A stretch of 64,000 nucleotides of DNA from Forficula auricularia (lineage: Eukaryota; Arthropoda; Insecta; Dermaptera; Forficulidae): the NCBI GenBank assembly GCA_024734495.1, contig JALMQS010000032.1, positions 248,001 to 312,000 of the forward strand. Reading direction: 5' to 3'. Made by a program: the position numbers and the translations under genes. Shown here piece by piece: positions 1 through 12,699 of this stretch. Positions within the stretch are counted from its first letter, which is position 1, and each line of letters begins with the position of its first letter. Below the pieces are notes generated by a model that was given only the letters and a program-made list of their open reading frames with translations, was not told where the DNA came from and searched no databases.

Positions 1-147
1 AAAATAAATAATATTAATAACAAAGTACTCTTTAGATCTTGATATTAGAACGGATGAAAAATTGATGCACTGCTTTAACTAAGTTCTTGGTGGGATTTTT
101 CAAAACTTGTTCGATGCGTTGAGGGGGATCTCTAAAGTGTGGTTGTA

Positions 148-932
148 TTAGGCTCATATGGTTCAAAATAAATAAACAAAATATCCTGCAAGTTTAAATT
201 CTCTATCTCAATTTTAACCTTTGCCCCAGAGCGACCCAAGTTTCCCATCTAAATAACATGGGGTTTTTGGCATTGAACTATCAATTTCTTATTCTGGACA
301 AAGTATTTTTATTTTTTTAATTTATTTATTGTCACTGGAACCCAGCTCATTAAGACAGCACATCAGTAAAATTTTAGTAGTGTTAGTGAGGGAGCCGAGT
401 TTTAGCCGGTCGAAATTTTATACGTTAGCAAGGCTCGAACCCGGGCCTCCCGTTTGAATATCATCATCAAAGATGCTGAAGCGGGACCAGCGCCTTAGCC
501 AGCTCGAACAACCCGAATCCCCCTGACCAAAGTAATGGTTCAAAAACATTGAAACTCTGTAGACTTAAGCATTATAGCAGCTATTCTTCAGAATTTTTAC
601 AGATTTTTATCTATTATAATTTTGGAGTTACAGCTAGATAGAATACTGCTATTTCTTAGCGTTATTAAGTTATATAGTTCAAAATTATAATAGATAAAAT
701 TCTATAAAAATTCTGAACGATAGTTACTATTATAAGTATAAAGTCTACAAAGTTTTAAATCTTTCGAACCATTGCTTTGGCTGGAATAAAAAATGTATCG
801 TTCATTGCTAAAAACCCCATGTTATTTAGTTGGAAAACTTACATCGCTGTGGGGCAAAGGTTAAAATTGAGATAGAGACTTGAATCTTGCGGGATATTTT
901 CTTTTATTTATTTCGAACCATATGAGCCTCTG
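148..932. mobile_element. Foldback element with long inverted arms, split by a SINE
   Basis: The stretch around 148-298 (CATATGGTTCAAAATAAATA onwards) reappears inverted at about 795-932, and 528-645 reappears inverted at about 690-778, so the two halves form one long imperfect hairpin. The left arm is interrupted at 299-534 by a tRNA-derived SINE that the right arm lacks. No coding capacity is visible. The superfamily cannot be assigned because no clean termini or target duplication could be fixed. Confidence 0.75.
306..527 (-). mobile_element. tRNA-derived SINE with 7-bp target duplication
   Basis: Read on the minus strand, this has an A-box-like segment (GAGCTGGCTAAGGCGCTGG, near 485-505) and a B box (GGTTCGAGCC, near 431-440), the internal RNA polymerase III promoter of tRNA genes. 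It ends in an A-rich tail with AATAAATAAA at about 306-330. CAAAGTA at 299-305 and again at 528-534 is a target-site duplication. A truncated relative lies at about 41150-41300. The family name is unknown to me. Confidence 0.85.
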
Positions 933-935
933 GCA

Positions 936-1960
936 GTATAAAAATTCTAAAATATCCAAACTAAGTACCACCCTTAATGTACCTATATGTTTATTTTCGT
1001 CAAGCACATGGCAATCGCTCTTTATAAAATCTTTTAATATCTTCCTAAAGATAATTCCAAAAATGTTTCTTATTTACTACAATATATTTTAGAAATAAAA
1101 AATTCTTAATCAAGTAGCCTAAAGTCTAAACCGTTCTTCGTTTTATTAGCAAATAAATTTTCTATGAAAGTATACTTATTGTCTATATTAGTTATCAAAC
1201 CATCTTTACATAAAATATTCTGATTAAAAAGTTTGGCTATTTATAAAGTGGAAATGGTTACTATTATCATAATATAGAAATAAAAATGAGGAAAAAAATC
1301 TTCTAGTAACTTTTCGAATAAAAACTATTCATTAGATATTTATTGGTTATTTCGCCAATATTGCCTCCATTTTACTTCTTTTTAGTTCATTTTATGATTG
1401 CTAATGAACGAAACGTGAATTCTATTTACAAAAATTACTCCAATAAAAGAAGATTTGTTGGTTACATTAAAAAACGTCGATCTCTTTTGAATTCATATCG
1501 TGTATTTTTTTGCCGGCCTTCGATCGCAAATAAATAGTCCCCGTTTGCAGTTTGCAATGGGAAACAAATTTTATCTATTGTTTTCTCTAGGAATGTTTTC
1601 GTTTTTATAACAGGGGACATACAGGCAACAAAAAAAAAAAAAAGGGAGTTTGCACACAAAGTTAGCAACTCATTCAATATCGAGTCCCAGGTCAAAAGTT
1701 TGTTCCTTAAATGAAAAAAAAAACTTATGTTTTATTCATATTTGTTAGTTTGAATTCGAATAGGAATTGAAATATATGAACTAAAGGGGTTAAACAAACA
1801 CGTGAATCATTTGGGAGAATGTACGGGGGCTCGATAATAATTATTTTATAAATAACTAGAATTTCGAAAACGTGTGCAATAAAGATGAACTACTGCTTAA
1901 ATTGAGATAGTTATTAAAATTTATAGATTAACCACATTATGTTTCTAAATATATTGTATT
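936..1960. other. AT-rich stretch, no gene seen
   Basis: Very AT-rich sequence with short homopolymers. The open frames of 60-77 codons lack recognisable motifs and overlap on both strands, as expected by chance. I see no RNA gene or repeat with clear ends. Confidence 0.5.
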
Positions 1961-2673
1961 TTTAACCGACTTCAAAAAAGGAGGAGGTTCTCTATTCGAC
2001 TGAATTTTTTTTTTTTTTTTTGTGTTAGTCTATGTTACCTCATATCTCCGCCAATTGTCAACCGATTTTGAAAAAAAAATTTGCATTGGGTTCAGTCTAG
2101 CTTCCTATTGGTCCCATTTTTTTATTGTTATTAGACCTTTTTTGTTAGGTTTGTTCAGGCCTAACTTCTTTGTTTATGAACCGATTTCGATGGTTCTTTT
2201 TTTATTGGAAAGGGGGTATTTTAGGGATGGTGCCATATTAATTTGGTCAAGTTCTGATGATATGATCACTATTAATAACATCAGTAAAAAGAGAAAAAAA
2301 AATAATTTTTAAGAAAAAAATAAAACTTTCAAAAAATTAAATGCAACAAATAAAATACACTAAAAGGTATAAAATAATTATTATCTTATTTAGTTACAAC
2401 TAAACGACGAAATATTAACATGAAATTACTTTTTGATGTCGGTACCAAACAAACTATACCTATAATCGAGCATACCCTCCAAACGTACTAAGTAAGATCC
2501 GTCGAGTGCGATTCATAAAGTAATTTAATAAAAGTAATTTCATCTTAATATTTCGTAGTTTAGTTGTAACTAAATAAGATAATAATTATTTTATACCTTT
2601 TAGTGTATTTTTATTTGTTGCATTTAATTTTTTGAAGTTGGTTTTATTTTTTCTTAAAAATTATTTTTATAAA
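1961..2673 (+). repeat. CCGACTTC foldback repeat, copy 1
   Basis: Starts TTTTTAACCGACTTCAAAAA with GGAGGAGGTTCTC and has two parts. A roughly 340-bp head contains the recurring strings CCTCATATCTCCGCCAATTG and AACCGATTTCGATGGTTC. It is followed by an approximately 370-bp palindrome whose arms carry ACACTAAAAGGTATAAAATA and whose loop holds a GC-richer core (CGTACTAAGTAAGATCCGTC). The same design recurs at 3467-4915, 26574-27322, 45000-45764 and 54540-55253. It resembles repeats I recall from lepidopteran genomes. In-frame reading through the head is A/T-driven and not judged coding. Confidence 0.8.
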
Positions 2674-3466
2674 TATTTTCCTCATGGAGGTATGAAGTAA
2701 GAGAAGTGATCAAAGTGAAAACAAAAAGACCACTATTTAGTAAATGGTTCTTGACACTACACAATCTCGTGTTCAAAAATATAACTAAAACAAACGAGTA
2801 AGCTGTACAGTTTTCAATCATGCCCAGAATAATTATTCAAAATTGAAATGGCGAATAATATTTAAATAAAGCACTTAATATTGCATAAGATGGTAAACAA
2901 AAAACTAATGTTTGTACTGGCAGCACTTGTTACCAATTAATCATTTTTCCTTTTCTAGGGTAAATAAATAGCTTTCAACTATTTTTGTTTGAAAATTTTA
3001 TCATTTTAATTATTTTTGACTCTCCTATAGGCCACTATTCTTTTAACATCAATAGTCATTTACTTAAGGTCGTAGAGGTTATAGAGTGCTTATGCGAAAT
3101 TTCGGTTTGATATTCACACTTTATCAAAATATGAAGTTTGATCCGTTTTTGAGGTATTTTGAAAAAACGAAGCAAAAAACTTTTTTCATGCACGATTACA
3201 CCCTCTATGGTAGATTAAAAATTTAATTTAATAAACTCTATAGATAAAATTTCATTTTTTTTGATTTAATAATTATCTATTCATAATTTAAATTAATTAA
3301 TTTTAATTTATAAGAATATTTGTATAGAATTATTAATGAGGGTTTTAATATAATAATTAAACCAATTAATTAAATGGAATTGAAAATATTCCAGTTTATT
3401 TATTATCCTTTTAGAATAACAACGATTTAAAATATCTTTTAAATTATTCAAAAAAAGAAGATATTT
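2674..3466. other. Mostly featureless AT-rich spacer
   Basis: No gene seen. About 3075-3200 resembles 34800-34915: both hold a TTTTTGAGRTATTTYGAAAA-like string and TTTTTTCATGCACRATTAC, indicating decayed copies of one dispersed element. Confidence 0.5.
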
Positions 3467-4915
3467 TTAACCGACTTCAAAAAAGGAGGAGGTTCTCTAT
3501 GAATTTTTTTGTGCCTATGTTACCTCATATCTCCGCCAATTGTCAACCGATTTTGAAATTTTTTTTGCATTGGGTCCAGTCTAGCTTCCGATTGGTCCCA
3601 TTTTTTTTCGTTTTTTTTCCATAGGTATTAGACCTTTTTTATTAGGTTTGTTTAGACCTAACCTCTTTGTTTATGAACCGATTTCGATGGTTCTTTTTTT
3701 ATCCGAAAGGGGGTGTCTTAGGGATGGCGTCATATTAATTTGGTCAAGCTCCGATGATATGATCACTATTAATAACATCACTAAAAAAATAATTTTTAAG
3801 AAAAAATAAAAACCGACTTCAAAAATTAAATGCAACAAATAAAATACACTAAAAGGTATAAAATAATTATTATCCTATTTAGTTACAACTAAACGACGAA
3901 ATATTAACATGAAATTACTTTTTGAAGTCGGTGCCAAACAAACTATACCTATAAGCGAGCGTACCCGCCAAACGTACTAAGTAAGATCCGTCGAGTGCGA
4001 TTCATAAAAGGTATATATTTGGCACCAACTTCAAAAAGTAATTTCATGTTAATATTTCGTCGTTTAGTTGTAACTAAATAAGATAATAATTATTTTATAC
4101 CTTTTAGTGTATTTTATTTGTTGCACTTAATTTTTTGAAGTCGGTTTTTATTTTTTTCTTAAAAATTATTTTATTTTTCTCTTTTTAGTGATGTCATTAA
4201 TAGTGATCATATCATCAGAACTTGACCAAATTAATATGACACCATCCCTAAGACACCCCGTTTCGGATAAAAAAGAACCATCGAAATCGGTTCATAAACA
4301 AAGAGGTTAGGTCTAAACAAACCTAATAAAAAAGGTCTCAATACCTATGGAAAAAATCGAAAAAAATGGGACCAATCAGAAGCTAGACTGGACCCAATGC
4401 AAAAAAAAATTTCAAAATCGGTTGACAATTGGCGGAGATATGAGGTAACATAGGCACAAAAAAAAAAATCAATCGAATAGAGAACCTCCTCCTTTTTTGA
4501 AGTCGGTTAAAAAGAGAAAAATAAAAATAATTTTTAAGAAAAAATTAAAAACCGACTTCAAAAAATTAAATACAACAAATAAAATACACTAAAAGGTATA
4601 AAATAATTATTATCTTATTTAGTTACAACTAAACGACGAAATATTAACATGAAATTACTTTTTGAAGTTGGTGCCAAATATATACCTTTTATGAATCGCA
4701 CTCGACGGATCTTACTTAGTACGTTTGGCGGGTACGCTCGCTTATAGGTATAGTTTGTTTGGTACCGACTTCAAAAAGTAATTTCATGTTAATATTTCGT
4801 CGTTTAGTTGTAACTAAATAAGATAATAATTATTTTATACCTTTTAGTGTATTTTATTTGTTGTATTTAATTTTTTGAAGTCGGTTTTTATTTTTTTCTT
4901 AAAAATTATTTTTAT
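3467..4915. repeat. CCGACTTC foldback repeat, compound copy 2
   Basis: Head at 3467-3790 on the plus strand, first palindrome at 3791-4180, an inverted head at 4181-4513 ending in GAAGTCGGTTAAAAA, then a second palindrome at 4514-4915. The two heads face each other, so the whole 1.45 kb can fold into nested hairpins. This is the most complex copy in the window, probably two insertions or a rearranged dimer. The loops around 3950-4010 and 4690-4745 hold the same core in opposite orientation. Confidence 0.8.
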
Positions 4916-5742
4916 ATGCAATTTTAGACAAGTAGTTTTGAAGCTAAAGAAAGCTAATCAATTCTCCGCGTTGAAAATACCAACATTTCGACCCCAGAAA
5001 AAACGTTCTACGAGTTTTCTTTCTTGACTTATCGTGACTATCGTAATTCAGATATACAGTGACTCAGACTTTAGAATTAGAACAAAATCATGGTCCAAAA
5101 TGATATATATTTCTCCATGTTTTAAACATTTTTATTCACAGTGTCCTGCCTCATGTGCGTCCCGAGTAATGAATCAATTTAAGGGAGAAATCGATTGCTA
5201 AACCCAAACAAAAAGAAACAAAAAATGGATGCAAAGTGTGTTAATAGAATTTTTGACTGGATTAAGTAATGTTACATTTTAATTAAGAATTGACCTATTT
5301 TAAAAGATTCTCTTGATGTTGGTTTAACGATGCAATCCTTGAAAGAGCTTAATGCTATTAAGAAAGTAAGAGATGGAGGGAAAATTCACCTCCTTCCTCA
5401 TCACGACTCATGCCAACTAGATGCAAAGTCTCTCGTTTTGATTTAACAAATAAACAAGTTAAGTAGCTTGCCTTCACTTGCTATATGCTATACCTATGTG
5501 TTTATGTATAATGCATACAGAGATTTCATTTAATCTGATAATAGTATTTATTATTTTAAATGCGTAAATTCTTGATTCGAATGTGGTTGTATTAATTAGG
5601 ATCGTAAAGATAGAAAAACGATAATCTGCAAAAGTTTATATAAAAAAAACTAGCTCCTTTAACCTATCACTGCAAAATTTTGTACATTTAGTCTGTGGAC
5701 TGCCAAGGATGCTTTTATTGCTAAAACCATTTACCCAAAAGG
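4916..5742. other. No gene seen
   Basis: AT-rich, apparently single-copy sequence. No promoter, RNA gene, or repeat with recognisable ends could be supported. Confidence 0.45.
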
Positions 5743-6110
5743 GGCCGTCCATAAATTACGACACACGAATTTCAAGATTTTTAGACCCCACTCCCACTCC
5801 CACTGTGTCACATTCTGTTAGATTTTCATTGAGACACAGGGGGATTGTGACGTCACACTATCACGTTTTAAGTATTTTTGATAAAAATTGCTTTCTTACA
5901 ATTTTTTGTCTAGATTTATTTTACCAATATTTTCAGTTTGGAATAATAATAACTTGAAATCTAAAAATATATATTTGAAAATTTTGAAAAATTTTTAATT
6001 TGACTTTTCTGTCATCACAATTTTTAAGATCCTCAGGCCCCCTGTTACATTTTGTAACAATTCTGAGATCACCCCCCCTCCCTTATGAGGGACGTAATTT
6101 ATGGACGGCT
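5743..6110. mobile_element. Short TIR element (GCCGTCCATAAATTACG termini)
   Basis: The inverted termini GCCGTCCATAAATTACG at 5744-5760 and CGTAATTTATGGACGGC at 6093-6109 match perfectly over 17 bp. The interior has no coding sequence of note and includes runs of C and (CCCACT)n-like sequence. A half-copy with the same terminus and interior lies at about 26050-26280. It is a non-autonomous DNA transposon (MITE); this terminus recurs in arthropod genomes, but I cannot assign the superfamily. Confidence 0.8.
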
Positions 6111-6699
6111 CTAAAATTCCACCCCCTTTAATCAAATTATGTACAATTAGACTGTGGTCACTTAGGATACTATTAATTCAAAATTCAATTATCCGTGTGT
6201 AAATTTTATTTTTGGAATCACTAAATTATACAAAATATTTTTAAAATTGTATTTAAATGTTTACCTTGGCTATAAGTACATGAAGATTTGAACAATTTTC
6301 CATAAAGCACTAGTCAACAAAACGCGACACAGAGAAAAAACAACTACATGTATTACGCACTTGCCCCGCTGGTTGTTCGACTCGAAATGAAATAAATTCA
6401 TTTCAATGCAAAAAAAGAGCAAAGGGAAAAGAGTCCCGTTACTTGATTAGATATCAGAAAAGAAAATAATTTCAAATAAAATAAAAACTTATTCAAGACA
6501 TGCCCAATTGATTTGAGAATGTTTAATAAAAAACTAGCGTTCGCGTCAAGTGATTTTCACTTACCTTTTCTTCATTAATTAAAAAGACAACATTTTAGAG
6601 GAATCATCTTTTAAATAAAATAATAAATAATCATCTAATTGTAATAAATTCCATTACAAATTTACAAAAACAAATACAGATCTTTAGGTAAAACTTAGG

Positions 6700-6880
6700 G
6701 AACGCGGTGTTGGTTTATAATGAAACATTATAAAAATTATATTAGATTGGAGTTGGTGGTCTTTCACAAAAAGGAAAAATAAAATAGTTAACTTAAAAAA
6801 ATATATATAATGATTATTTTATTTTTCCTCTTTGTGAAACACCACCAACTCCAAGATAATATAAGTTTTACAGGTGTTAT
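6700..6880. repeat. Hairpin repeat with GGAGTTGGTGGT arms
   Basis: About 6737-6785 is repeated inverted at about 6815-6864, with GGAGTTGGTGGT on the left and ACCACCAACTCC on the right, separated by about 30 bp. The left part with GAACGCGGTGTTGGTTTATA also occurs inverted at about 29566-29640, so this is a dispersed repeat. It carries no coding sequence. Confidence 0.7.
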
Positions 6881-7204
6881 GACCATCTATTAATGATTAA
6901 AAATATACACTACCCAATCACACAATCATTAACAGAAAAAAAACATAAATGTTCACTTACGAGGTAAATTAGCTATTTTTTTTTAATCAAAATAGTCCGA
7001 CTATTTTGAAAATAGGAAGCAAAAGGAAAAAAAAGCTCTATAATATTATTTTGACAAATAAGACAAAAATTAATACTATTGTTTAACAGTGGATTCGGGA
7101 TTTTATATTAATATTTTTAGAGAGAAATAAATAATATTTGCTTAAAAACTTTTCCATCGAGCATCAGGACACTTACGATTTTTTTAAAGGGTTGTTTTGA
7201 TAAA

Positions 7205-7624
7205 AGTCTGTGGAGAGGGCCCTCGAAGCATTATCTTGCCACTCTGGATGCAATTTAGAAACGATCAATTAAACTAATAGGAGACCCGGCCCTAACAAAC
7301 TCACTCGACTCCCTGGCTCACCGAAGAACCGTTTCTGCCCTTTCCTTGTACTACAGATACTATCATAGTGTCTGTTCAGTCTAGCTGAAATCAATTATCT
7401 CCCCTAAAGCCCTCTTTACGAGAAACACGCGGTTTTCGAAGGCTCATCAGCCCTTCGCTGTCAAATTGGATAAAAATCGAACCAGCGCTTTCGCCAACCC
7501 TTTTATCCCTATGACCTTCAGAGACTGGAACTCGCTTCCACTTACTGTCTTCCCCGCAACTTATAACCTTCAGCTGTTTAAGATACGCATCCACAGATAT
7601 CTTCGATTCCTACCCAGCCCATAA
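7205..7624 (+). pseudogene. LINE reverse-transcriptase protein, C-terminal remnant
   Basis: Reading plus-strand frame to the stop at 7622-7624 gives a peptide typical of the C-terminal end of Jockey/CR1-type non-LTR retrotransposon ORF2 proteins. It contains KLIGDPALTNSLDSLAHRRT, then SLYYRYYHSVCS, then PFIPMTFRDWNSLP, then FKIRIHRYL. The WNSLP block followed by LQLFK is characteristic of this region. Two in-frame TAG stops, near 7254 and 7384, show it is dead. The catalytic palm is absent, so this is a 5'-truncated insertion. The downstream CT-rich stretch to about 7710 is probably its 3' UTR. The family call is good; the clade is uncertain. Confidence 0.8.
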
Positions 7625-7710
7625 TATCCCCTCTTCTTCTTCTTTTCACGATGGAGGGGACAACTCAGACCTTTAGGGGATGCACCTCTTTGGTGTAACT
7701 TCTTCTTTCA

Positions 7711-8697
7711 TCAATTTAATTTAAAAAAAGTGTCGCCACGTTTGGGACATTTTTATATACAATAAATAAGGAAACAAATCGATTTAATTTAATTTTTCGG
7801 TACAATCCAGAGAGAAGTCAAAGTGAAAATAGCTAAATTGCCTATACATGTATTCTAAAATATTTACCTATTCAAGGGATTTAATTTAATATTAAGCCTT
7901 CTAGGTTTAATGATCAAAGATTAAGTAAGAATGCTGTGAAAGTTCCCGTCTGTTAACTCTCGAGTATATCTTAAAACCTTTCCCCAGCCGGGTTTCTTAT
8001 TTTTTGGAACAAAAATAAAAGCAGTCTTCTTCCTTAAGACGACCCAGCTTTATATTGATGGATTACGACTTCAAAATACACGGCGCAAGAAACACTTGAA
8101 AACCCTCGCTCTTTATTATACAGTCAAAATAGGCTTGGCGGAAAAATAAGTTCATTAGATGATTACCGCGTAATCAATAAAGCTTAGTTCATTAGGGCGC
8201 GATGTGATAGGAATTCTCTTGTCAAAAATTCATTAATTAAATTTTTTCTAGTTATATATTGTTGAGGATGCTTTTGTATGAGAGCAGACAATGTTTTGTT
8301 GGGTTACTCAAGTTGCTGTGTCTTTAGAGATTGAGGGTTGTAAGCCCTTAGTGTTTCCCCTTTGGCATTAATCAGTCTATTCTAAAGGCATCGACATTCT
8401 AGAGTTTGAAGAGAAAACCGCCAATAACATCGCAATGTGTCCTCGAGATTGATGGGCCATAACAAAGTAATTAAAGATGAAGCAAATAATATCAAAATAG
8501 AAAAAATAAAGTAAACGATTCAGCATACTCTTCAGAGAAAGGTTTAAACTAGAAAGATTAATTAGACGTAAAGTATAGTTTATTAATACCACCAATCTGA
8601 CTGCTGAATTTTCACTCAATTTTAGCGGTTTTATGTATTAAAAATAAGGGCAGAATCTAATCAATTTTTCCTATTTGTAAATAGATACATTTTACTT
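7711..8697. other. No gene seen
   Basis: AT-rich sequence with isolated moderately GC-rich patches. The 80-codon minus-strand frame at 8377-8619 has no recognisable motif and biased composition. I support no feature here. Confidence 0.45.
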
Positions 8698-8835
8698 ACA
8701 TCATCATTGGGTACACAGTCCTAAGATTGGTTTGACGCAATCACTCGTCTCCTCTCCCCTTACGATCTTGTTCCGTGCCAACTCTTTGACATCTCATATC
8801 CTTAAGGTAGTTCTTTCACAAATCCAAAAATTCAA
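8698..8835. repeat. Dispersed repeat with TGGTTTGACGCAA motif
   Basis: GTCCTAAGATTGGTTTGACG at about 8720 resembles CTCCTGAGACTGGTTTGACG at about 59466. This string is one I recall in many arthropod interspersed repeats. The following CT-rich 100 bp (GTGCCAACTCTTTGACATCT) is part of the same unit. The class is unknown. Confidence 0.5.
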
Positions 8836-9386
8836 GAAGTCTTTCAAACTTGGAATATAAGTCATTAAAAGCATAATACACACACTGTTGAAATTTGAAG
8901 ACGATTTACAACAGCAAACATGAAATAATTGCAATTAAAAATGACATTTTTTACAAATGGTAGATATGGAAAGTGTGGGGAAATGATCATTATTTTATTT
9001 TTTTCATTGAAGGACTTTCACCATCATGATGAAAAACTAATATTTGTTACAATAATATATTCGGAGTAACTTAAAAAAAATTGAAATTATTTAAATCTTA
9101 GTTTTGATAAAAAAAACAACAACATATTTGTGCGATTATTTTTAGTGGAGGGGATATAAGATCAATGGCTTGAAAACGATCCGGCAAGTATGTGTGTATC
9201 CATATAGACATTTCGTAGTGTGAGTGGTACAGTCACATTAAAAAACATAACATAAAATTTTAGTTCCGTTCATATTTATAGAGTGGTTACGAGGCTGAAA
9301 CTTTTTGTGTGGATTGTAGCGAAAGAACCTCCTTAATTACAGTTTCTGGCGAATTTTATACTATTAATTGCCTGCGCTTGATTTAT

Positions 9387-10165
9387 TATACGAATAGTGG
9401 AATTTGAATAACACAATATAATAAAAAAATTTAAATTAATTTATTTAAATAAAAACAATTGAGTTTTTTGAATTTCGAAAAAATGTCTGTAAGTATATGT
9501 TTCCTATTCCCGATAAAACACGACGCTCGTAGAGAAATATTGTTTTTTACTAAAATGTCTGTATGTATTTAAAAAAGAAAAATTTATTTTAGAATTTTTA
9601 GCTTTATAATAATGTATGATTGGATATTAGAAAATCAATGAGGTTATTCTCTTCTTGATGTAAATAATCATAATATCTATACGATATATAAATAAATAGG
9701 TACACAAATCTTTTATAAAACAATCTATGAAAGTTTATTAAAATCAGAGTTTCAAGAGAAATGTTCCCTTTATCAATGGAAATTTGAAAAATTTGGAAAA
9801 TAGCAACTATAAACGAAATTGAAAATTTCATATTATATATAATAAATGTATGTACATATACATTACATATATATTCATGATATTATGATTATTTACATCA
9901 GAGAGAATAACCTCATTGATTTTCTAATATCCAATCATACATTATTATAAAGCTAAAAATTCTAAAATAAATTTTTATTTTTTAAATACATACAGACATT
10001 TTAGTAAAAAACAATATTTCTCTACGAGTGTCGTGTTTTATCGGGAATAGGAAACATATACTTACAGACACTTTCGAAATTCAAAACACAATTGTTTTTA
10101 TTTAAATAAATTAATTTTAAATTTTTTTATTATATTGTGTTATTCAAATTCCACTATTTGTATAG
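9387..10165. repeat. Long inverted repeat, about 275-bp arms
   Basis: 9387-9665 is repeated inverted at 9893-10165 with few differences. Matching blocks include ATAGTGGAATTTGAATAACA, the segment around CGGGAATAGGAAACATATAC, and AAAATCAATGAGGTTATTCT. The loop is about 230 bp. A third, direct copy of part of the left arm and loop (9595-9830) follows at 10247-10498. The arm contains a decayed hammerhead-like string with ATTGATAAAGGG on the minus strand, linking it to the Penelope-related repeats elsewhere in the window. Confidence 0.8.
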
Positions 10166-10246
10166 CATGCGCAATGTAATGTATATATGTAATATATATA
10201 TATAACGAATATATCATAATATCATATTTCATAATATGAAAAATTT

Positions 10247-10498
10247 ATTTGTGAATTTTTAGCTTTATAATAATGTATGATTGGATATTAGAAAATCAAT
10301 GAGGTTATTCTCTTCTTGATGTAAATAATCATAATATCTATACGATATATAAATAAATAGGTACACAAATCTTTTATAAAACAATCTATGAAAGTTTATT
10401 AAAAATCAGGTTCAAGAGAAATGTTCCCTTTATCAATGGAAATTTGAAAAATTTGGAAAATAGCAACTATAAACAAATTGAAAATTTCTTTTTAAGAA
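10247..10498 (+). repeat. Direct partial copy of the 9.6 kb arm
   Basis: This matches 9595-9830 almost base for base (TATCTATACGATATATAAAT, GTACACAAATCTTTTATAAA), with small indels. It is a truncated third copy in tandem with the palindrome. Confidence 0.8.
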
Positions 10499-10747
10499 AC
10501 TATTTTATTAAATTTTTTGAAATTCCATTGATAAAGGGAGAATTTCACCTGAAAGGTCTGGATTTTTAATAAACTTTTCTAGATTGTATTAGAAAAGATT
10601 TGTATTTGTTGACATACATAGGTACACAAAACAATCTATAGATTTTTTTCACAATACTTATATGTTAATGTATATTTATATGCATATATAAATGATGTGT
10701 TAGAGACTATAATTTTTGAAGGCTTGACTTTCATTTTCGGTCTTTTT

Positions 10748-10972
10748 AGCCGACTTCAAAAAAGGAGGAGGTTCTCAATTCGACTGATTTTTTTTTGTGT
10801 GTCTATGTTACCTGATATCTTCGCCAATTGTGAACCGATTTTGATCATTTTTTTGCATTGGGTTCAGTATAGTTTCCGATTTGTAAAAATATAAATTGTC
10901 ATTGGTATTGGACCTTTTTTGTTATGTTTGTTCAGGCATAACTTCTTTGTTTATGAACCAGATTTTAATTAA
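10748..10972 (+). repeat. CCGACTTC repeat head fragment, copy 3
   Basis: Starts AGCCGACTTCAAAAAAGGAG and keeps the head as far as TTTGTTTATGAACC, then stops. The palindromic half is missing. The sequence is more diverged than the other copies, so this is probably an older truncated insertion. Confidence 0.75.
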
Positions 10973-12699
10973 TTTTCTGCGTTTTTGGTTATAAATATGG
11001 TGATGATGCGGGTCGTTGGAGGGGCTGCGATTTGTACATATTATATTACTATACCGTATATTACTATGTATATTATAAATTATATTATATTATATGTGTT
11101 ACTAAGCTGTACTCTAAATAAGTCTCCTTATACTATTATGTTACTTTTTGTTATCTGGCTCTATGAGGCGAATCGCCTCAAAGCATCAAATAATTGAATA
11201 AATAAATGAAATTTTTTTTGAAACTATAGTCTTTAATAAATAAATTATATATATATATAGATATTTATATACGTTATAAATAGGATATAGATATATAATG
11301 TTTATATTTGAATCAAGCGTAGGACAATCCCAATGGTTTCTCCATATGAATAAATCTACTGTTATATTTATATAATTTTATGGAATTTCAACAGAAAAAA
11401 TAAATAAAAAATAATAAAAATAAAAACACTCATGTACTGACCAAATTACCTTTAAACAATTAAATCAAAAAATAGAAAATTTTGAATAGAGTGAATATTT
11501 AATTTTATTACAAAGACGGCTCTAATCTTAGCTGATCTCAATTTATCATATTCCTGCTGCAGGTACCGACCCTTGAAAATTTTTTCACTTTTTCTTCTAA
11601 TTATTGGTTTGATTTTAAGAGATCGAACAGTCACTCGAAATCTGAAGAGAGCTTAAGAAATTAAATTAACAATGTTTGTTCTCTTTTTACTGAATTCACT
11701 TACTTATTAAAATATTAAACCACTTCATTCATTCATTTGCAATTAAGCAAAAGTTAAGTATCTTTTGACTGTTTATTATAATTATTTCTCCACGTTTTTC
11801 AAAAACAATCATAGGATTAAATCAGAGCATTTTTTTGGTCATTTAACGTTTTTGTTCCTTCCACTCAAAGAAACAATTCTCATTCATAATACAGGAAAAT
11901 TAGAAAAAAATGAATGACAAAGATAAACAATAAAAAATTTTAAATAACCAGTAAAAAGTGATTATATGAAAGACAAAAGCTGCCCAGGAACCTCTTAGAG
12001 CGGCCGACTTAACATTTATAAAGAGGACAAGTATTTTATATAGAAATGCGAAGAGAACAAAAGCAAATTATTTCTCAAATTTATTATAATTACTCAAGTA
12101 AAAAAAACGATGATAATAATAATACGATTATGATTTGTGTATTTTTGTTTCAACATCAAAGTTTGTTTAACTTTTTTTTAGGCTTCTAAACCATAATCAA
12201 CAACCGGAATAGATTGATTTTACGAACGCATGAGTAAAGATGGGAAATATTTTTTTAGTTTTTAATTAATTTAAAAAAAATCATGGTGTATACGCTACAA
12301 GACTTTCACTTACTTCGTGTACCTTTTTTAAAATCAACAATTTTAGCTTTCCAAATGAGAATTACTGGATGTACTTTTTCAAGACTCGGAACGCTAATGA
12401 TAAATGATAAATATCTAAATGTGATATAGATTAAGATACCCACGATAACAGAAAAAGAAAATCTTGTGGCAAGTTCATTATGGTGCCAAAATGTTTGTAT
12501 TTAATAAAAAAAGGATTAAATTCTCAAGATAAGTTCTCCAACCTTAATATGTGCATGAGATACTTTCGAAGTTAAAATCATCCTGTGAGCTTGTTACAAA
12601 CAATTTACTTAATGATTATGCAACCTTATATATAGTGCACAATTGTACAACCAAAAAGGCGACCTAATTTTTCAAAATATTTGAAATTACATATATAGT
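10973..12699. other. No gene seen; possible old repeat debris
   Basis: AT-rich, including (TA)-rich tracts near 11246-11300 and a GAATCAAGC motif near 11310 shared with other repeat ends. No coding or RNA signal is supportable. Confidence 0.45.

Noticed and set aside
2022..2312. 96-codon frame (and related frames at 27144-27425, 45280-45537, 54996-55196) as a conserved small protein
   Set aside because: They read through the head of the CCGACTTC repeat with poly(T)/poly(A) runs of varying length, so frames are not maintained between copies.
7391..7594. 67-codon minus-strand frame
   Set aside because: Antisense shadow of the LINE C-terminal remnant that reads on the plus strand.
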